From: Corynebacterium guangdongense | GTDB taxonomy: Bacteria > Actinomycetota > Actinomycetes > Mycobacteriales > Mycobacteriaceae | DNA: 64,000 nt | Reading direction: 5' to 3' | Assembly (NCBI RefSeq): GCF_030408915.1 | Contig: NZ_CP047654.1 | Span: 1,798,001 to 1,862,000 of the forward strand | Part shown: positions 61,388 to 64,000 of the stretch, piece after piece | Position numbering within the stretch: position 1 is the stretch's first letter | How the letters are laid out: every line of letters begins with the position of its first letter | Program-made: the position numbers and the translations under genes | Notes under the pieces: model-generated | What the model saw: only the letters and a program-made list of their open reading frames with translations | The model's database searches: none | What the model was told of the DNA's origin: nothing

Positions 61388-62317
61388 TCAGTTGGTTGCT
61401 GCTACCTCGGGGGCTGGGGCCGGGGCGTTGGACGCCGGGGCCTGTTGCGCGGGTGGCGCCTGCGCCTCGGCGGCGGCCGGTGCCGGTGCCGCCGGTGCGG
61501 GGGCCGGACCCGGAGCCGCCCCGGGGGCGTACGGCGCCACCGCCGGCGCCGGCGCGTTGGGCGCTACCGGCGCGGGTGCGGCCTGAGGCCGTGGCAGGGA
61601 CTCCCCCGCCGGGACGGCCTCGAGATTGTCGGTGAGTTCATCGGTCTTGGTGGGATCGCTCGACGCCTGGCCTGGGCGGACCGGGGCGCCGTTCACGTCA
61701 ATGATAGGGCTCGCCGCCGGATCCGCCGGGCGTTGCTCGACGGCGTCGCCGGAATCCTCCACCGCCAGGATGCCGGGCTGATCGGGCACGACCATGCCCA
61801 ACTCACCGGCGCGTCGCGCCAGCTCGGCCGTCGAGCTGACGTTCGCCAGGTCGCGGTTGAGGGTCTCGAGCTGGTTCGACAGCTGTGACTCCTGGGCGAC
61901 CAGCCCCTGGACCCGGAACGTCTGCTGGGTGGAGACGCCCGACAGCCACATGGCGATGGCGATGCCGATGGAGAACATCGTCACCGCCAACAGCGAGATA
62001 CGGGCGAGCTTGTTGACGCTCTTGATCGGGGCGGTGCGCCGACCGCGGACGGACACGACCTGTTTGGAGCCGAGGCGGTTGCGGCGGCCGGCGCGGCCCG
62101 GGGCCGGCACGGTGCGCTCGGGTGCGGAGGTGCGGCGGGGGCGCTCCGGGGCGGCGACGCGCGCGCTGGCGGACCGGCCGTGGGCGCGGGCCGCCTCCCG
62201 GTCGAGAACGGTGGTGGCGCCGGTCGGGGTTCCGGTGGTGAAGTCTCGGCTGGTTCCCATGGTGCGCCGCGCCTTTCTGTCCTGTGCTGAGGGTGTGCTT
62301 CCGGTTCTCAGGGTCAT
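61388..62317 (-). CDS. ftsL: FtsL-like septum protein with Pro/Ala-rich tail
   Basis: A 309-residue bitopic protein between rsmH and ftsI, the place of ftsL. A basic Arg/Ala-rich cytoplasmic part (1-100) is followed by one helix ([19 protein letters not shown]) and a short coiled coil ([28 protein letters not shown]), as in FtsL. The remaining 115 residues are a Pro/Ala-rich tail ([19 protein letters not shown]) that must run through the wall. The ATG at 62317 overlaps the rsmH stop (ATGA); an ATG at 62260 is an alternative with AAAGG upstream. Confidence 0.85.
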   Translation of the reverse strand: MTLRTGSTPSAQDRKARRTMGTSRDFTTGTPTGATTVLDREAARAHGRSASARVAAPERPRRTSAPERTVPAPGRAGRRNRLGSKQVVSVRGRRTAPIKSVNKLARISLLAVTMFSIGIAIAMWLSGVSTQQTFRVQGLVAQESQLSNQLETLNRDLANVSSTAELARRAGELGMVVPDQPGILAVEDSGDAVEQRPADPAASPIIDVNGAPVRPGQASSDPTKTDELTDNLEAVPAGESLPRPQAAPAPVAPNAPAPAVAPYAPGAAPGPAPAPAAPAPAAAEAQAPPAQQAPASNAPAPAPEVAATN

Positions 62318-63360
62318 GCCTGGCTCGCTTCCACGGTGGTGTCGTCCGGAAGGACCCGCTCAATGGCCCGGACCCGCACCGGCGCGGCCCGGGGATTCTC
62401 CTCGATTTCCCGCTCGTTGGCCTTTTCCGCGCCGCGGGTGACCACGGCGAAGCGGGCGGCCGTGCCGGGCAGGTCCATCGGCAGGCCCGGCGGGGTCTTC
62501 GAGGCGGTCAAGTCGGCGAAGGCTGACTTGACGATCCTGTCCTCCAGGCTCTGGTAGCTCATGAAGACGGCCCGTCCGCCGACGGCCAGCAGACCGGTGA
62601 CGGCCGGGATGACCTTCTCGACCGCCTCAAGTTCCTTGTTGACCTCCACGCGCAGCGCCTGGAAGGTGCGCTTGGCCGGGTGACCGCCGGTACGACGGGT
62701 GGCCGCCGGAATGACCGCGTAGAGCAGTTCAACGAGGCGGGCGGAAGTGGTGAAGGGCTCCTTCTCCCGCTCACGGAGCACGGCGGAGGCGATCTTGCCG
62801 GCGAAGCGTTCGTCGCCGTATTTCTTGAGGATGCGCGCCAGGTCGCCGTGGGAGTAGGTGTTGAGGATGTCCGCCGCCGTCAGGCCGTCCTCCGGGTTCA
62901 TCCGCATGTCAAGCGGGGCATCCGTGCGGTAGGCGAAGCCGCGCTCGACCTGGTCCAGCTGCATGGAGGAGACGCCGAGGTCGAAGAACCCTCCGGCCAG
63001 CCCGTGCGTACGGGCCAGGTCGAAGGCCGGGCCACGTCCCTCGCCGACGGCATCGGCCACCGCGTCGAAGCGGGCCGCGACGGGAGCGAAGCGCTCACCG
63101 AAGCGGGCGAGGCGCTCGAAGGCGTCCGTGAGCGCGTTCGGATCGCGGTCGATGCCGATGACGGAGACGGAGGGGAAACGCTCCAGGAAGTACTCGGTGT
63201 GGCCGCCGGCGCCGAGGGTGCCGTCGACGATGACCGCCGAACCTGTCGCGGCGGTGAGCTTGTCGACGCCCGGGGCCAGCAGATCTCCCATGCGATCGCG
63301 CATGACGGGGACATGGCCGTGGTTAGCGGCGATATCGTAGCGATGCTCGTTGGTGTCCAT
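62314..63360 (-). CDS. rsmH: 16S rRNA (cytosine-1402-N4) methyltransferase RsmH
   Basis: A 348-residue SAM enzyme. [17 protein letters not shown] opens the protein; [35 protein letters not shown] is the SAM loop; [29 protein letters not shown] and [26 protein letters not shown] are family signatures. The ATG at 63360 follows a GAGGGGG-type site. It is 206 bp after mraZ; that gap (63361-63566) has no reading frame I can support and only short inverted repeats. Confidence 0.96.
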   Translation of the reverse strand: MDTNEHRYDIAANHGHVPVMRDRMGDLLAPGVDKLTAATGSAVIVDGTLGAGGHTEYFLERFPSVSVIGIDRDPNALTDAFERLARFGERFAPVAARFDAVADAVGEGRGPAFDLARTHGLAGGFFDLGVSSMQLDQVERGFAYRTDAPLDMRMNPEDGLTAADILNTYSHGDLARILKKYGDERFAGKIASAVLREREKEPFTTSARLVELLYAVIPAATRRTGGHPAKRTFQALRVEVNKELEAVEKVIPAVTGLLAVGGRAVFMSYQSLEDRIVKSAFADLTASKTPPGLPMDLPGTAARFAVVTRGAEKANEREIEENPRAAPVRVRAIERVLPDDTTVEASQA

Positions 63361-63566
63361 GTGCCGCCCGCCCCCTCGTGGTTGTCCGACTTGGCCTGTC
63401 ATTCACTTGTTCCCGGTGAGTTGGCCCTGCGGCAATCCCTTCTGCCCGATGCGCCGGGGTGCGCATAGGGCCCTGCCCGGGGCGACTTATCTGATGTCGG
63501 GGAAGTACACCAGAGCAGTCAAGCCCCGGACAGAGTCCTAGCACGCACTCCGTCGTGGACCAGCCG

Positions 63567-64000
63567 CTAGAGCAGGCCCGCCAGGATGTCATCCGCGTCT
63601 CCCGCCGAATAGGCGGATTCCGTGGTTTCCTGGTACTCGGCCCAGGAAGCGGCATCCCAGATTTCGAGGAAATCCACCGAACCGATGACCACACACTCCT
63701 TCGTCAGCCCCGCATACTCGCGGTGAGCGGCAGACAGCGTAATGCGACCGTTGCCGTCGGGACGTTGCTCGTCGGCGCTGGCCGCCAGGTTGCGGATGAA
63801 CGCACGAGCCTGAGGGTTGGTGCGGGAGACCTGCGCGGCCTTGCGGGCACGCTGGACAAACTCCTCCCGAGGGTAGACCGCTAAAGAGTGGTCCTGCCCT
63901 TTTGTCACCATGAGCCCTCCGGCCAGTTCATCCCTGAACTTCGCTGGAAGTGTCAGTCGACCCTTGTCGTCGAGCTTCGGGGTGTAGGTGCCGAGGAACA
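63567..64000 (-). CDS. mraZ: Transcriptional regulator MraZ, start codon cut by window edge
   Basis: All codons but the first base of the start are present, giving about 144 residues. The N-terminus read from the edge is [21 protein letters not shown], the first SpoVT/AbrB-type half of MraZ; the second half has [37 protein letters not shown]. MraZ binds repeats upstream of its own gene and controls the division cluster; those repeats would lie beyond the window. The end [16 protein letters not shown] is a normal acidic tail. Confidence 0.95.
   Translation of the reverse strand, partial: FLGTYTPKLDDKGRLTLPAKFRDELAGGLMVTKGQDHSLAVYPREEFVQRARKAAQVSRTNPQARAFIRNLAASADEQRPDGNGRITLSAAHREYAGLTKECVVIGSVDFLEIWDAASWAEYQETTESAYSAGDADDILAGLL

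Noticed and set aside
1..64000. CRISPR arrays, transposases, integrases, attachment sites, tRNA and rRNA genes
   Set aside because: None seen on either strand by eye. The region is continuous core chromosome, and only the HNH gene and the copB gene look possibly acquired.

Overview
The window is 64 kb of ordinary high-GC chromosome from an actinobacterium of the Corynebacterium type. The evidence is a mraZ-rsmH-ftsL-ftsI-murE-murF-mraY-murD-ftsW-murG-murC-ftsQ-ftsZ cluster with no ftsA, followed by pgeF, yggS, sepF, yggT and a Wag31-type divIVA. Further support comes from a GlgX/TreY/TreZ alpha-glucan and trehalose set, MTB12-like lipoproteins, a two-domain DUF222/HNH protein and a type-2 IleS. 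No rRNA, tRNA, prophage, insertion sequence or CRISPR array was seen.

Layout. 1-2.8 kb: start of a cytochrome b-type membrane protein (cut by the window), a small membrane protein, a lipoprotein and a TetR regulator. 2.8-11.1 kb: glgX, a protein with a degenerate DnaQ-type exonuclease fold plus BRCT, an unknown protein, treY and a small alarmone synthetase. 11.1-20 kb: two tandem luciferase-like monooxygenases, a DUF222/HNH protein, an S4 RNA-binding protein, a small membrane protein, a YigZ protein, treZ, ilvA and a metallophosphoesterase. 20-37 kb: a surface-anchored beta-propeller protein, a secreted unknown, a MetE-like methyltransferase, a GNAT protein, dnaE, rarD, an rluD-lspA set, lipoproteins, an asparaginase, dinB and an EamA permease. 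37-64 kb: ileS with a T-box leader, divIVA, a CopB-type copper ATPase with its own palindromic operator, then the division and wall cluster, all on the minus strand, ending one base short of the mraZ start codon.

How the genes work together. GlgX debranches glycogen, and TreY and TreZ turn the resulting maltodextrins into trehalose, the precursor of mycolate carriers. An alarmone synthetase lies directly downstream of treY. The minus-strand 3' half encodes lipid II synthesis (MurE, F, D, C, G, MraY), septal peptidoglycan synthesis (FtsW, FtsI, FtsL, FtsQ), the Z ring (FtsZ, SepF) and the polar growth scaffold (DivIVA), with many stop/start overlaps that imply coupled translation.

Regulatory signals. 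At least fourteen genes carry a TAnnnT hexamer 7-9 nt upstream of the start codon and mostly no ribosome binding site, which is the signature of leaderless transcripts. This pattern decided several start codons here. Other clear signals are the ileS T-box, a CsoR-type palindrome before copB, a 21-bp palindrome joining the ftsZ stop to the pgeF start, and a consensus sigma-A promoter before sepF. I found no obviously new defence or mobile system. The most unusual protein is the degenerate exonuclease/BRCT protein at 5465-6853.
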